From Pseudomonas sp. URMO17WK12:I11 (GTDB lineage Bacteria; Pseudomonadota; Gammaproteobacteria; Pseudomonadales; Pseudomonadaceae): a DNA stretch of 64,000 nucleotides. How positions within the stretch are numbered: position 1 is the stretch's first letter; each line of letters begins with the position of its first letter. The stretch covers positions 58,573 through 122,572 of the forward strand of contig NZ_VEDF01000012.1 in the NCBI RefSeq assembly GCF_007677725.1, written 5' to 3'. Of this stretch, positions 42,701-51,048 are shown one piece after another. The notes beneath the pieces were generated by a model that did no database searches, had not been told where the DNA came from, and worked only from the letters and a program-made list of their open reading frames with translations. A program made the position numbers and the translations under genes.

Positions 42701-42796
42701 TTGACCTTGTTCACCACGCCGGTGATCTACTTGTATTTCGACCGCCTGGCGCGCCGTTGGCGGCCAGCCACTGATGCGCAGCAGGCCGAGGCATGA
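39698..42796 (+). CDS. muxB: RND efflux pump subunit MuxB/MdtB
   Basis: This 1032-aa inner-membrane proton-driven RND transporter has twelve helices and two large periplasmic loops. The start FILRPVATTLTMLAIVLAG and the helix-4 proton-relay motif LTLMALTIATGFVVDDAIVMLENISRHIE (adjacent Asp pair) are intact, as is the second-half signature GIVKKNAIMMIDFALEAER. It overlaps muxA by ATGA and muxC by ATGA. It works as a heteromultimer with MuxC. Pairs of non-identical RND genes of this length mark the MdtBC/MuxBC type. Confidence 0.93.
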   Translation: MNLSRLFILRPVATTLTMLAIVLAGLIAYKLLPVSALPQVDYPTIRVMTLYPGASPQVMTSAVTAPLERQFGQMPGLEQMASTSSGGASVLTLRFSLDMNMDVAEQQVQAAINAASNLLPSDLPAPPVYNKVNPADTPVLTLAISSKTMPLPKLNDLVDTRVAQKLAQISGVGMVSIAGGQRQAVRIKVNVDALAANGLNLDDVRTLIGASNVNQPKGNFDGPTRVSMLDANDQLRSPEEYANLILAYNNGAPLRLRDVAEIVDGAENERLAAWANQNQAVLLNIQRQPGANVIEVVDRIKQLLPSITENLPAGLDVSVLTDRTQTIRAAVKDVQHELLIAIVLVVMVTFVFLRRFSATLIPSIAVPLSLIGTFGVMYLAGFSINNLTLMALTIATGFVVDDAIVMLENISRHIEEGETPLQAALKGARQIGFTLISLTFSLIAVLIPLLFMADVVGRLFREFAITLAVAILISLVVSLTLTPMMCARLLKREPKPEEQGRFYRASGAWIDWLIEHYGRGLQWVLRHQPLTLLVAVASLALTVLLYLAVPKGFFPVQDTGVIQGISEAPQSTSFAAMSERQQALSAIILQDPAVQSLSSYIGVDGDNATLNSGRLLINLKPHGERDLTASEVIERLQPQLDKLVGIRLFMQPVQDLSIEDRVSRTQYQFSLSSPDADLLAQWSGKLVEALRQRPQLQDVASDLQDKGLQVYLVIDRDMASRLGISVAQITNALYDAFGQRQISTIYTQASQYRVVLQAQDAALIGPSALESIHVKATDGGQVRLSALAHIEQRQAQLAISHIGQFPAVTLSFNLGAGASLGEAVEVIGQVQQDIGMPLGIQTRFQGAAAAFQASLSSTLLLILAAVVTMYIVLGVLYESYIHPITILSTLPSAAVGALLALILSGNDLGMIAIIGIILLIGIVKKNAIMMIDFALEAERHQGMAPHEAIYQAALLRFRPILMTTLAALFGAVPLMLATGSGAELRQPLGLVMVGGLLVSQVLTLFTTPVIYLYFDRLARRWRPATDAQQAEA

Positions 42797-45700
42797 ATTT
42801 GTCCGCGCCGTTCATTCGCCGGCCAGTGGCGACCATGCTCCTGAGCCTGGCGATCATGCTCCTCGGCGGCGTCAGTTTCGGCCTTTTGCCGGTCTCGCCA
42901 CTGCCGCAGATGGACTTTCCGGTGATCGTGGTGCAGGCCAACCTCTCCGGCGCCAGCCCCGAGGTCATGGCCGCGACCGTGGCCACGCCGCTTGAGCGCA
43001 AGCTTGGCAGTATTGCCGGCGTAACCACCCTGACCAGTAGCTCCAACCAGGGCTCGACGCGAGTGATCATCGGCTTCGAGATGGGCCGCGACATCGATGG
43101 CGCGGCGCGCGAGGTGCAGGCGGCGATCAACGCAACGCGCAACCTGCTGCCAAGCGGCATGCGCAGCATGCCCACCTACAAGAAGATCAACCCTTCGCAA
43201 GCGCCGATCATGGTGTTGTCGCTGACCTCCAGCGTGCTGCAGAAGGGCCAGCTGTACGACCTGGCCGACACCATCCTCTCGCAAAGCCTGGCCCAGGTCA
43301 GCGGGGTAGGGGAAGTGCAGATCGGCGGCAGCTCGCTGCCAGCCGTGCGCATTGCCGTCGAGCCGCAACTGCTCAACCAGTACAACCTGTCGCTGGACGA
43401 AGTACGCAGCGCCGTGGCCGATGCCAACCAGCGCCGGCCGATGGGCTTCGTCGAAGATGCCGAGCGCAATTGGCAGGTGCGCGCCAACGACCAGCTGGAA
43501 AAAGCCAAGGATTACCAGCCGATCGTCATCCGCCAGTCCAATGGCACGATCTTGCGCCTGTCCGATGTGGCCACGATCACTGACGGCGTCGAGAACCGCT
43601 ACAACAGCGGTTTCTTCAACGACCAGGGCGCTGTCCTGTTGGTGGTCAACCGGCAAACCGGTGCCAACATCATCGAGACGGTCGACCAGATCAAGGCGCA
43701 GCTGCCGGCGCTGCAATCGCTGCTGCCGGCAAGCGTGCAACTGAACGTGGCCATGGACCGCTCGCCGGTGATCAAGGCCACCCTCAAGGAAGCCGAGCAC
43801 ACCCTGCTAATCGCCGTGGTGCTGGTGATACTGGTGGTCTACCTGTTTCTGGGCAGCCTGCGGGCGTCGTTGATTCCGAGCCTCGCAGTGCCGGTCTCGT
43901 TGGTCGGCACGTTCGCGGTGATGTACCTGTGCGGTTTTTCCCTGAACAACCTGTCGCTGATGGCGCTGATCCTTGCCACCGGGCTGGTGGTGGACGACGC
44001 CATCGTGGTGCTTGAGAACATCTCCCGGCATATCGAGGACGGCCAGCCGCCCATGCGCGCCGCGTTCCTGGGGTCCAAGGAAGTCGGCTTCACCTTGCTG
44101 TCGATGAATGTCTCGCTGGTGGCGGTGTTCGTCTCGATCCTGTTCATGGGCGGCATCGTGCGCAACCTGTTCCAGGAGTTCTCGATCACCCTGGCAGCGT
44201 CGATCATCGTGTCGCTGGTGGTATCGCTGACGTTGACGCCAATGCTCTGTGCGCGTTGGCTCAAACCCCACCGCAGCCAGCAAACCCGCTTGCAACGCTG
44301 GAGCGACAAGGTGCACAAGCGCATGGTCGATGCCTATGACCGCAGCCTGGGATGGGCCTTGCGTCACCGGCGCCTGACGCTGATCAGTCTGCTGGCTACC
44401 ATCGGCCTGAACATTGCGCTGTACGTCGTGGTGCCCAAGACCCTCATCCCGCAGCAGGATACCGGCCAGTTGCAGGGCTTCATTCGCGGCGACGATGGCT
44501 TGTCGTTCAGCGTCATGCAGCCAAAGATGGAAATCTATCGCCGGGCGCTGCTGGCCGATCCAGCGGTAGAAAGCGTGGCCGGTTTCATCGGCGGCAACAG
44601 CGGCACCAACAACGCCTTCGTGCTGGTGCGCCTCAAGCCCATCGCCGAACGCCGTGAAGACGCACAGAAAGTCATCGAACGCCTGCGCAAAGAGATGCCC
44701 AAGGTGCCCGGCGGGCGCCTGTTTCTGATGGCCGACCAGGACTTGCAGCTCGGTGGCGGGGGGCGTGACCAGACCTCATCGCAGTATCTGTACACCCTGC
44801 AGAGCGGCGACCTGGCGGCGCTGCGTCAGTGGTTCCCGAAGGTGGTCGCGGCCCTGCGTGCACTGCCGGAGCTGACCGCGATCGACGCCCGCGACGGCTC
44901 CGGCACGCAGCAGGTGACGCTGGTGGTCGACCGGGACCAGGCCAAGCGCCTGGGCATCGACATGGACATGGTCACGGCGGTGCTCAATAACGCCTACAGC
45001 CAGCGCCAGATCTCGACCATCTACGACAGCCTCAACCAGTACCAGGTGGTGCTGGAGATCAACCCCAAATATGCCTGGGACCCCAGCACGCTGGAGCAGG
45101 TGCAGGTGATCACCAGCGACGGTGCTCGGGTACCGTTGTCGACCATTGCCCGCTACGAAAACAGCCTGGCGAACGACCGCGTCAGCCATGAAGGCCAGTT
45201 TGCTTCGGAAGACATCGCCTTCGACGTTGCCGCAGGCTATAGCCCCGATCAGGCCATGGCGGCAGTCGAACGCGCCGTGGCCCGGCTCGGCCTGCCCGAA
45301 GGCGTGATCGCCAAGCTTGGCGGCACCGCCAGTGCCTTCACCGAAACCCAGAAAGGCCAGCCGTTCATGATTCTCGGCGCACTGCTGTTGGTGTACCTGG
45401 TGTTGGGGATTCTGTACGAGAGCTACATCCACCCGCTGACGATTCTGTCGACCTTGCCTTCGGCAGGCGTTGGCGCATTGCTGGCGTTGTACGCGACCGG
45501 TGGCGAGTTCAGCCTGATCTCCTTGCTGGGCTTGTTCCTGCTGATTGGGGTGGTGAAGAAAAACGCCATCCTGATGATCGACCTGGCGTTGCAACTGGAG
45601 CGCCACCAAGGCTTGAGCCCAGAAGAATCGATCCGCCGTGCCTGCCTGCTCAGGCTGCGGCCGATTCTGATGACCACCCTGGCGGCCATCCTCGGCGCCC

Positions 45701-45900
45701 TGCCGTTGATGCTGAGCCGCGCCGAAGGTGCGGAAATGCGCCAGCCCTTGGGCCTGACCATCATCGGCGGGCTGGTCGTTAGCCAGTTGTTGACCCTTTA
45801 TACGACGCCTGTGGTGTACCTGTACCTGGACCGCCTGCGTCATCGCTTCAACCATTGGCGCGGTGTACGCACCGACGCCTCGCTGGATACGCCGCTATGA
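42793..45900 (+). CDS. muxC: RND efflux pump subunit MuxC/MdtC
   Basis: This 1035-aa second RND subunit is built like MuxB (FIRRPVATMLLSLAIMLLGG at the start, LSLMALILATGLVVDDAIVVLENISRHIEDG as helix 4 and GVVKKNAILMIDLALQLERHQG in the second half). In MdtBC studies the C subunit is the one that binds drug while B conducts protons; whether this split holds here is inference. The final Y-L-Y-L-D-R segment is followed by an ATGA overlap with the outer-membrane gene. Confidence 0.93.
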   Translation: MNLSAPFIRRPVATMLLSLAIMLLGGVSFGLLPVSPLPQMDFPVIVVQANLSGASPEVMAATVATPLERKLGSIAGVTTLTSSSNQGSTRVIIGFEMGRDIDGAAREVQAAINATRNLLPSGMRSMPTYKKINPSQAPIMVLSLTSSVLQKGQLYDLADTILSQSLAQVSGVGEVQIGGSSLPAVRIAVEPQLLNQYNLSLDEVRSAVADANQRRPMGFVEDAERNWQVRANDQLEKAKDYQPIVIRQSNGTILRLSDVATITDGVENRYNSGFFNDQGAVLLVVNRQTGANIIETVDQIKAQLPALQSLLPASVQLNVAMDRSPVIKATLKEAEHTLLIAVVLVILVVYLFLGSLRASLIPSLAVPVSLVGTFAVMYLCGFSLNNLSLMALILATGLVVDDAIVVLENISRHIEDGQPPMRAAFLGSKEVGFTLLSMNVSLVAVFVSILFMGGIVRNLFQEFSITLAASIIVSLVVSLTLTPMLCARWLKPHRSQQTRLQRWSDKVHKRMVDAYDRSLGWALRHRRLTLISLLATIGLNIALYVVVPKTLIPQQDTGQLQGFIRGDDGLSFSVMQPKMEIYRRALLADPAVESVAGFIGGNSGTNNAFVLVRLKPIAERREDAQKVIERLRKEMPKVPGGRLFLMADQDLQLGGGGRDQTSSQYLYTLQSGDLAALRQWFPKVVAALRALPELTAIDARDGSGTQQVTLVVDRDQAKRLGIDMDMVTAVLNNAYSQRQISTIYDSLNQYQVVLEINPKYAWDPSTLEQVQVITSDGARVPLSTIARYENSLANDRVSHEGQFASEDIAFDVAAGYSPDQAMAAVERAVARLGLPEGVIAKLGGTASAFTETQKGQPFMILGALLLVYLVLGILYESYIHPLTILSTLPSAGVGALLALYATGGEFSLISLLGLFLLIGVVKKNAILMIDLALQLERHQGLSPEESIRRACLLRLRPILMTTLAAILGALPLMLSRAEGAEMRQPLGLTIIGGLVVSQLLTLYTTPVVYLYLDRLRHRFNHWRGVRTDASLDTPL

Positions 45901-47384
45901 ACTTCGCCCAGACTCCACTTCACCGTGCCTTGCAACTGCTGACTCGGGGCCGCGGCTCACGCCTGGCCGGGGCCGGGCTCTGCCTGGTGATGCTCAGTGC
46001 TTGTACCCTGAGCCCGGATTATCAACGCCCGACGCTGAGCACCCCGGCGCAGTACAAACAGGCCGACGGCTGGACTCAAGCCAAACCGTCCGATGCCATC
46101 GCCCGCGGTGCCTGGTGGGAAATTTACGGTGACAGCGGGCTGAACGCCCTGGTCGAAGAGCTCAATCGCAGCAACCAGACGGTTGCCCAGTCAGAAGCGC
46201 AGTACCGGCAGGCACAGGCCTTGATCCGCAGCAGCCGCGCTTCGCTGTTCCCCACGCTGGACCTGACCACCACTAAGAATCGCTCGGCGCAAGGGACGGG
46301 CAGCTCCAGCTCCAGCCTGTCCAACAACAGCAGCGGTATCCGTGACACCTACAACGCGCAGTTGGGTGTGAGTTGGGAGATCGACCTGTGGGGCAAGCTG
46401 CGCGAAACGCTCAATGCCAACCAAGCCAGCGCCGAAGCAAGCTTTGCCGACCTGGCGTCGATTCGCTTGAGCCAGCAGTCGGAACTGGTGCAGAACTACC
46501 TGCAGCTGCGCGTGATCGATGAACAGAAGCGCCTGCTCGAGGCAACCGTCGCCACTTACGAGCGGTCGCTGCGCATGACCGAGAACCAGTACCGTGCCGG
46601 GGTATCCGGACCGGACGCAGTGGCCCAGGCGCGGACCCAGCTCAAGTCCACCCAGGCCGATCTGATCGACCTGATCTGGCAACGGGCGCAGTTCGAGAAT
46701 GCCATTGCCGTGCTGCTCGGCAGGGCGCCGGCCGATTTTTCCCTGGCCGACAGCAAGACCATCCCGGCGCTGCCGCAGATCCCGGTGACGCTTCCCTCGC
46801 AGCTGCTGGAGCGGCGTCCGGATATCGCTGCGGCGGAGCGCAACGTGATGGCGGCCAACGCCAACATTGGCGTCGCCCGCGCCGCGTATTTTCCCGACCT
46901 GAGCCTGAGCATGAGCGGTGGTTACTCCAGCAGCAGCTTCAACAACTGGATCGAGTTGCCCAACCGCTACTGGTCGGTGGGGCCGCAACTGGCCCTGACC
47001 TTGTTCGATGCCGGTAAGCGCAGCGCCGAAGTCGACCGGGTCCAGGCGGTATACGATCAAACCGTGGCGCAATACCGGCAAACGGTACTCGACGGTTTCC
47101 GCGAAGTTGAAAACTACCTGGTGCAGCTGAAGGTGTATGCCGATGAAGCCGGGGTGCGTCAGGAGGCCCTCGATGCTGCGCGCGAATCATTGCGGCTGAC
47201 CGAGAATCAGTACCGTGCCGGCCTGATCGGCTACCTTGACGTCGTCAATGTGCAAACCACGGCGCTGAGTAACGAGCGCAGTGTGCTGAATCTGCTGCAA
47301 GGCCGCCTGGTGGCCAGCGTGCAATTGATCGCCGCGTTGGGTGGTGGCTGGGACGCCGATCAGGCATTTGCCGAGCAACAGTGA
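45897..47384 (+). CDS. opmB: Outer-membrane efflux lipoprotein OpmB
   Basis: This 495-aa TolC-family channel has a lipoprotein signal whose lipobox MLSACTLSPDYQRP lies around residues 31-40. Two OEP repeats cover about 80-270 and 280-480, with ERRPDIAAAERNVMAANANIGVARAAYFPDLSLS and a C-terminal LIAALGGGWDADQ. The start ATG at 45897 lies in the ATGA overlap with muxC; the open frame extends upstream but the overlap decides the start. It completes the MuxABC-OpmB tripartite exporter. Confidence 0.92.
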   Translation: MNFAQTPLHRALQLLTRGRGSRLAGAGLCLVMLSACTLSPDYQRPTLSTPAQYKQADGWTQAKPSDAIARGAWWEIYGDSGLNALVEELNRSNQTVAQSEAQYRQAQALIRSSRASLFPTLDLTTTKNRSAQGTGSSSSSLSNNSSGIRDTYNAQLGVSWEIDLWGKLRETLNANQASAEASFADLASIRLSQQSELVQNYLQLRVIDEQKRLLEATVATYERSLRMTENQYRAGVSGPDAVAQARTQLKSTQADLIDLIWQRAQFENAIAVLLGRAPADFSLADSKTIPALPQIPVTLPSQLLERRPDIAAAERNVMAANANIGVARAAYFPDLSLSMSGGYSSSSFNNWIELPNRYWSVGPQLALTLFDAGKRSAEVDRVQAVYDQTVAQYRQTVLDGFREVENYLVQLKVYADEAGVRQEALDAARESLRLTENQYRAGLIGYLDVVNVQTTALSNERSVLNLLQGRLVASVQLIAALGGGWDADQAFAEQQ

Positions 47385-47418
47385 TGCGCTGGGCTGAAAT
47401 CTGACCTGTTTGACAGGA

Positions 47419-47446
47419 ACCTGTGGCGGCAACACGTGCCACAGGT
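47419..47446 (+). terminator. Hairpin after opmB
   Basis: ACCTGTGGC and GCCACAGGT form a 9-bp stem with a 10-base loop, 35 bases after the efflux operon. It lacks a T-tract. Confidence 0.5.
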
Positions 47447-47628
47447 GAGTCAAGCGACAGGTGGCAGAATGCCGCTATCTGGGTGGGGAGGCCTCTATTT
47501 CGCGGGTTTACAGCGTAGAACGCGCTCATTGGATCCATTCCCATTCGCATAAACCCCGTGCGTTTCGCCAAAGCTTGAGTACAATCGTCAGTTTTTCGGG
47601 CCCCCTTGACCCGACCCTGGTAATCCGA

Positions 47629-49716
47629 ATGCTGACCGGTAGTTATTCCTCTGCGCTGGTACTGATCTCACTCTGCGTAGCCATTCTGGCTTCCTACACA
47701 GCCCTCGACATGACAGGGCGCATCGCCACCGCCAAAGGCCGGGCAGTGCCGCTGTGGATGGTCGGCGGCGCGCTGGCCATGGGCATCGGCATCTGGTCGA
47801 TGCATTTCATCGGCATGCTCGCTTTCAGCCTGCCGGTCGATCTGGGCTATGACATCGGCCTGACTGCCTTTTCCCTGCTGATCGCCGTGCTGTCTTCAGG
47901 CTTCGCCCTGTGGCTGGTCAATCAGCCGCAGCTGCCCGCCTGGCAATTGGCGCTCGGCGCGCTGATCATGGGCACCGGCATCGCCTGCATGCACTACACC
48001 GGCATGGCGGCGCTGCGCATGCTGCCTGGAATCGACTACGACCCGGCGTTGTTCTCAGCATCCCTGGCGATAGCCGTCGGCGCATCGGCAGCCGCCCTGT
48101 GGATTGCCTTCCGCTTGCGTCTGCACACGCCCTACGTGCGGCAGATTCGCGGCCTTGCGGCCATGCTCATGGGCTTTGCCATCGTCGGTATGCACTACAC
48201 CGGCATGGCTGCAGCGAATTTTCCGCAAGGCAGTTACTGCGGCGCCCTGGCCAATGGGCTGCAGGGCAATGGTCTGGTCTACCTGGTACTGATCACCACC
48301 CTGGCGGTGCTGGCGGTGGCGTTGCTCACCTCGGTGCTCGATGCGCGCATGGAGTCACGCACCGCAGCGCTGGCCCACTCCCTGACCCTGGCCAACCAGG
48401 AACTTACCCAGCTGGCGCTGCACGATACCTTGACCGGGTTGCCCAATCGCACGCTGCTGGCCGACCGGATCGACCAGGCGATTGGCAAAGTGGCGGAGCA
48501 GGGCGGCTGCTTTGCCTTGATGTTCATTGATTTGGATGGCTTCAAACCGGTCAATGACGCGTTTGGCCATCACGTCGGTGACCTGCTCCTGAAGGCCGTC
48601 GCGAGCCGCTTGCGCGGTCATCTGCACAGTCAGGATACCCTCGCCCGCATCGGCGGCGACGAGTTTGTCCTGCTGGTCGAGCTGCGCGAGCCTGAAGACG
48701 CCATGGACGTAGCGGTCAAGCAAGTGAACCTGGTATCCCGGGCCTTTTGCGTAGCCGAGCATGAGCTGCAGTTGACCGCCAGCCTCGGGATCGTGCTGTA
48801 CCCAGGCAACGGCCACGATCAGCTGGAGTTGCTGCGCAATGCCGACGCCGCCATGTATCACGCCAAGAGCGTCGGCAAGAACGGCTACAGCTTCTTCGAT
48901 GCCTCGATGAACAGCAACGCCCGCCAGCAGCTGCAACTGTTGCAGGACCTGCGTGTAGCCCTCGAGCAGCGCCAGTTTCGGCTGCATTACCAACCTAAGT
49001 TCGACGCCCAGGCGTGCGTCGCGATCGGCGCCGAGGCATTGTTGCGCTGGGAGCATCCGGTACACGGCCTCATACCCCCGGACCGTTTCATTGGGCTGGC
49101 AGAAAAAACCGGTCTGATCATCGCGGTCGGGGAATGGGTGCTGGATGAAGCGTGCCGGCAGATGCGGCTGTGGCTCGATGAGGGGTATGCGGGCTGGCGC
49201 ATTGCAGTGAACCTATCGGCCATTCAGTTCTGCCATGCCGGCCTGGTGGACAGCGTCGCCCGTGCCTTGCAGGCCAACGGTCTGCCAGCCAACCGCCTGA
49301 CGCTGGAAATCACCGAAAGCACGGCCATGCACGATGCCGACGTCAGCCTGAACGTACTGCAGCGCCTCGCGGACATGGGCGTGGACTTGTCCATCGATGA
49401 CTTCGGCACGGGCTATTCCAGCTTGATGTACCTCAAGCGACTGCCGGCCAATGAGCTGAAGATCGACCGCGGTTTCGTGCGTGACCTTGAGCAGGACAGC
49501 GACGATGCGGCAATCATTACCGCGATCGTCGCACTGGGGCAGGCGCTAGGGCTGCGGATCGTGGCGGAGGGGGTCGAGACCGAAGGGCAGCAGGCGTTTC
49601 TAACCCATCTGGGCTGCGATGCCCTGCAGGGCTATTTGCTTGGCCAGCCCGTGCCGCCGGATCAGTTCATGGCCAACTTGCAAGCCTGGCATCTGCAGCG
49701 CGCCCTGGCTATCTAG
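47629..49716 (+). CDS. mucR: MHYT-GGDEF-EAL cyclic-di-GMP protein (MucR-like)
   Basis: This 695-aa inner-membrane protein has an N-terminal seven-helix MHYT sensor (about 1-240) with three copies of the metal-type motif (SMHFIGM, CMHYTGM, GMHYTGM). It is followed by a diguanylate cyclase domain with intact GGDEF (342-346) and a phosphodiesterase domain with intact EAL (469-471), NLSAIQF, ITEST and DDFGTGYSS. In P. aeruginosa MucR has this layout and feeds c-di-GMP to alginate production. The start at 47629 (MLTGSYSSALVLISL) matches MucR; the frame upstream is probably untranslated. Confidence 0.87.
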   Translation: MLTGSYSSALVLISLCVAILASYTALDMTGRIATAKGRAVPLWMVGGALAMGIGIWSMHFIGMLAFSLPVDLGYDIGLTAFSLLIAVLSSGFALWLVNQPQLPAWQLALGALIMGTGIACMHYTGMAALRMLPGIDYDPALFSASLAIAVGASAAALWIAFRLRLHTPYVRQIRGLAAMLMGFAIVGMHYTGMAAANFPQGSYCGALANGLQGNGLVYLVLITTLAVLAVALLTSVLDARMESRTAALAHSLTLANQELTQLALHDTLTGLPNRTLLADRIDQAIGKVAEQGGCFALMFIDLDGFKPVNDAFGHHVGDLLLKAVASRLRGHLHSQDTLARIGGDEFVLLVELREPEDAMDVAVKQVNLVSRAFCVAEHELQLTASLGIVLYPGNGHDQLELLRNADAAMYHAKSVGKNGYSFFDASMNSNARQQLQLLQDLRVALEQRQFRLHYQPKFDAQACVAIGAEALLRWEHPVHGLIPPDRFIGLAEKTGLIIAVGEWVLDEACRQMRLWLDEGYAGWRIAVNLSAIQFCHAGLVDSVARALQANGLPANRLTLEITESTAMHDADVSLNVLQRLADMGVDLSIDDFGTGYSSLMYLKRLPANELKIDRGFVRDLEQDSDDAAIITAIVALGQALGLRIVAEGVETEGQQAFLTHLGCDALQGYLLGQPVPPDQFMANLQAWHLQRALAI

Positions 49717-49973
49717 CCGACTTCGCGCAGCGGCAACACAGGGGCGAACGTGTCCAGTTCGACCTCGACCGCTTCGATGATGCGTTCGACGTCCGCTGCG
49801 GCCATGATGGCCGTGCACGGGATGCCGGCAATGGCCAGCAAGGTCTCGCCCGTGGCACGATCGAACAACCGGACGACCATGCTGCGCGGGGCATCCATAC
49901 AGGCTTCGAAGCCCAGTGGATGAAAGTGCCAGCGCATTACCTGGCAAGCATTGGGAAACGTCATCTTGTTCAT
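49713..49973 (-). CDS. Small DUF1652 protein
   Basis: This 86-aa soluble protein begins MNKMTFPNACQVMRWHFHPLGFEACMDAPRS-like, with the conserved region FHPLGFEA, VRLFDRATGETLLAIAGI and an acidic helix VERIIEAVEVEL, typical of the Pseudomonas DUF1652 family of unknown function. I chose the ATG at 49973, preceded by AAGGAGGCAGGC, over the long upstream frame. Its TAG stop overlaps the TAG stop of the convergent mucR-like gene in the palindrome CTAG at 49713-49716. Confidence 0.82.
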   Translation of the reverse strand: MNKMTFPNACQVMRWHFHPLGFEACMDAPRSMVVRLFDRATGETLLAIAGIPCTAIMAAADVERIIEAVEVELDTFAPVLPLREVG

Positions 49974-50188
49974 GCCTGCCTCCTTGTCCGCATCGGGACC
50001 TGTTCGGCGAATGGGCGCTGGCGGGGCTGTCGGGAAGGTAACGATAGCACCTGACATAGACCACAATGCTGGTGAAATAAGGCAATTGTTCGAGCCCATG
50101 AAACCGTTCACATTGCTCGGCGATGGCGCTTGCAGCCGGATAGGCGTGCGCAAACGCTTGCCTGCCACATTCTAAAGGCACATCGCGT

Positions 50189-50263
50189 TCATTCGGCGAA
50201 GTTGCGCTGACCCAGCACGCTGTAGCTTTCTGACGGGCGGTAGGCATTGCCGGTCTTGGTCGA
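50189..50263 (-). pseudogene. Possible orphan 3' end of a gene (24 codons)
   Basis: Immediately after the DUF1345 stop, shifted by one frame, the minus strand reads STKTGNAYRPSESYSVLGQ and then RNFAE and a TGA stop. Codon choice is strongly GC-biased at third positions, as in real genes here, and no start or ribosome-binding site precedes it. It looks like the tail of a gene whose body was lost or that was joined to DUF1345. I do not recognise the parent family. It may also be chance. Confidence 0.35.
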
Positions 50264-50264
50264 C

Positions 50265-50912
50265 CTAGCCGAGCAAGCCGGCCGCAATATTGATGGTGAA
50301 GCCTAGAATGGCCGTATTGAAGACGAATCCAACCAAGGATTGCGCCAGCACCACCCTGCGCATGGCCCGACCACCCACCCCGACATCGGAGGTCTGCACT
50401 GCGACACCGATGGTGAAAGAAAAATAGTGGAAATCCCAGTAATCCGGGTTGCGCTCGTCGTCAGCGAAACGCAGCGTTGGTTGTGAGCCATCGTGGGTAT
50501 AGAAGAGGCGTGCGTAATGCAGGCTGAATATGCAGCCAATGAGCAGCCATGAACCCGCTACTGTGAGCCCGGTGTAGAGGTAGTGCAAAGCCTGGGCGCT
50601 GCCATGCAAGCCGCGGCTCGACGCCAACTGCAAGGTGACCGCCGCCAGGCTGGCAATCGCGGCCAGGCAGACCGCGAACAGGACCAGACGGGCATTTTCG
50701 TCCTCCACCTGGGCGACCTGCCGCACTTTGTCCGCACTGGCGCTGCAGGTCAGCCACAACACCAGCAGCAGGTACAGCCACACACCGCAGTTCCAGCCCG
50801 CGAGCATGCGTTGGATCGGGTCGTCGGCCGGTAGCAGCCAGGCACCGACGACGCCGACCAGCGCGGCGATGCTCAGGCGGGGATGAGTGCGGGTCAAGCG
50901 ATGAAGCGCCAT
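50265..50912 (-). CDS. DUF1345 family membrane protein
   Basis: This 215-aa inner-membrane protein has five to six helices. GSWLLIGCIFSLHYARLFY and the following NPDYWDFHYFSFTIGVAVQTSDVGV are the hallmark of DUF1345 (the WDF and FTIGVA-QTSDV segments). Function is unknown, though the family resembles small ion-channel-like proteins. The ATG at 50912 starts MALHRLTRTHPRLS. It is divergent from the recombinase gene. Confidence 0.82.
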   Translation of the reverse strand: MALHRLTRTHPRLSIAALVGVVGAWLLPADDPIQRMLAGWNCGVWLYLLLVLWLTCSASADKVRQVAQVEDENARLVLFAVCLAAIASLAAVTLQLASSRGLHGSAQALHYLYTGLTVAGSWLLIGCIFSLHYARLFYTHDGSQPTLRFADDERNPDYWDFHYFSFTIGVAVQTSDVGVGGRAMRRVVLAQSLVGFVFNTAILGFTINIAAGLLG

Positions 50913-51048
50913 AGGGTCTCGCAGCTGTCGGTCAGGGCCAATCCCTTTACAGCACAGACTGCCGACGGCAGTCCCGGTTCGATCACGCGCTGCGCTTTAC
51001 GGTACCATGGCGGTCAGTTGCCCCCCGATTCGCTGCAGGATTCCTGTT

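Noticed and set aside
47461..47628. Extended N-terminus for the MHYT-GGDEF-EAL protein
   Set aside because: The upstream frame lacks a ribosome-binding site, and the protein starting at 47629 begins exactly like MucR, with its first membrane helix.
50189..50912. Frameshifted C-terminal extension of the DUF1345 protein
   Set aside because: DUF1345 ends at a natural point (…INIAAGLLG) with normal length, so an added tail is not needed. The tail is listed only as a possible orphan fragment.
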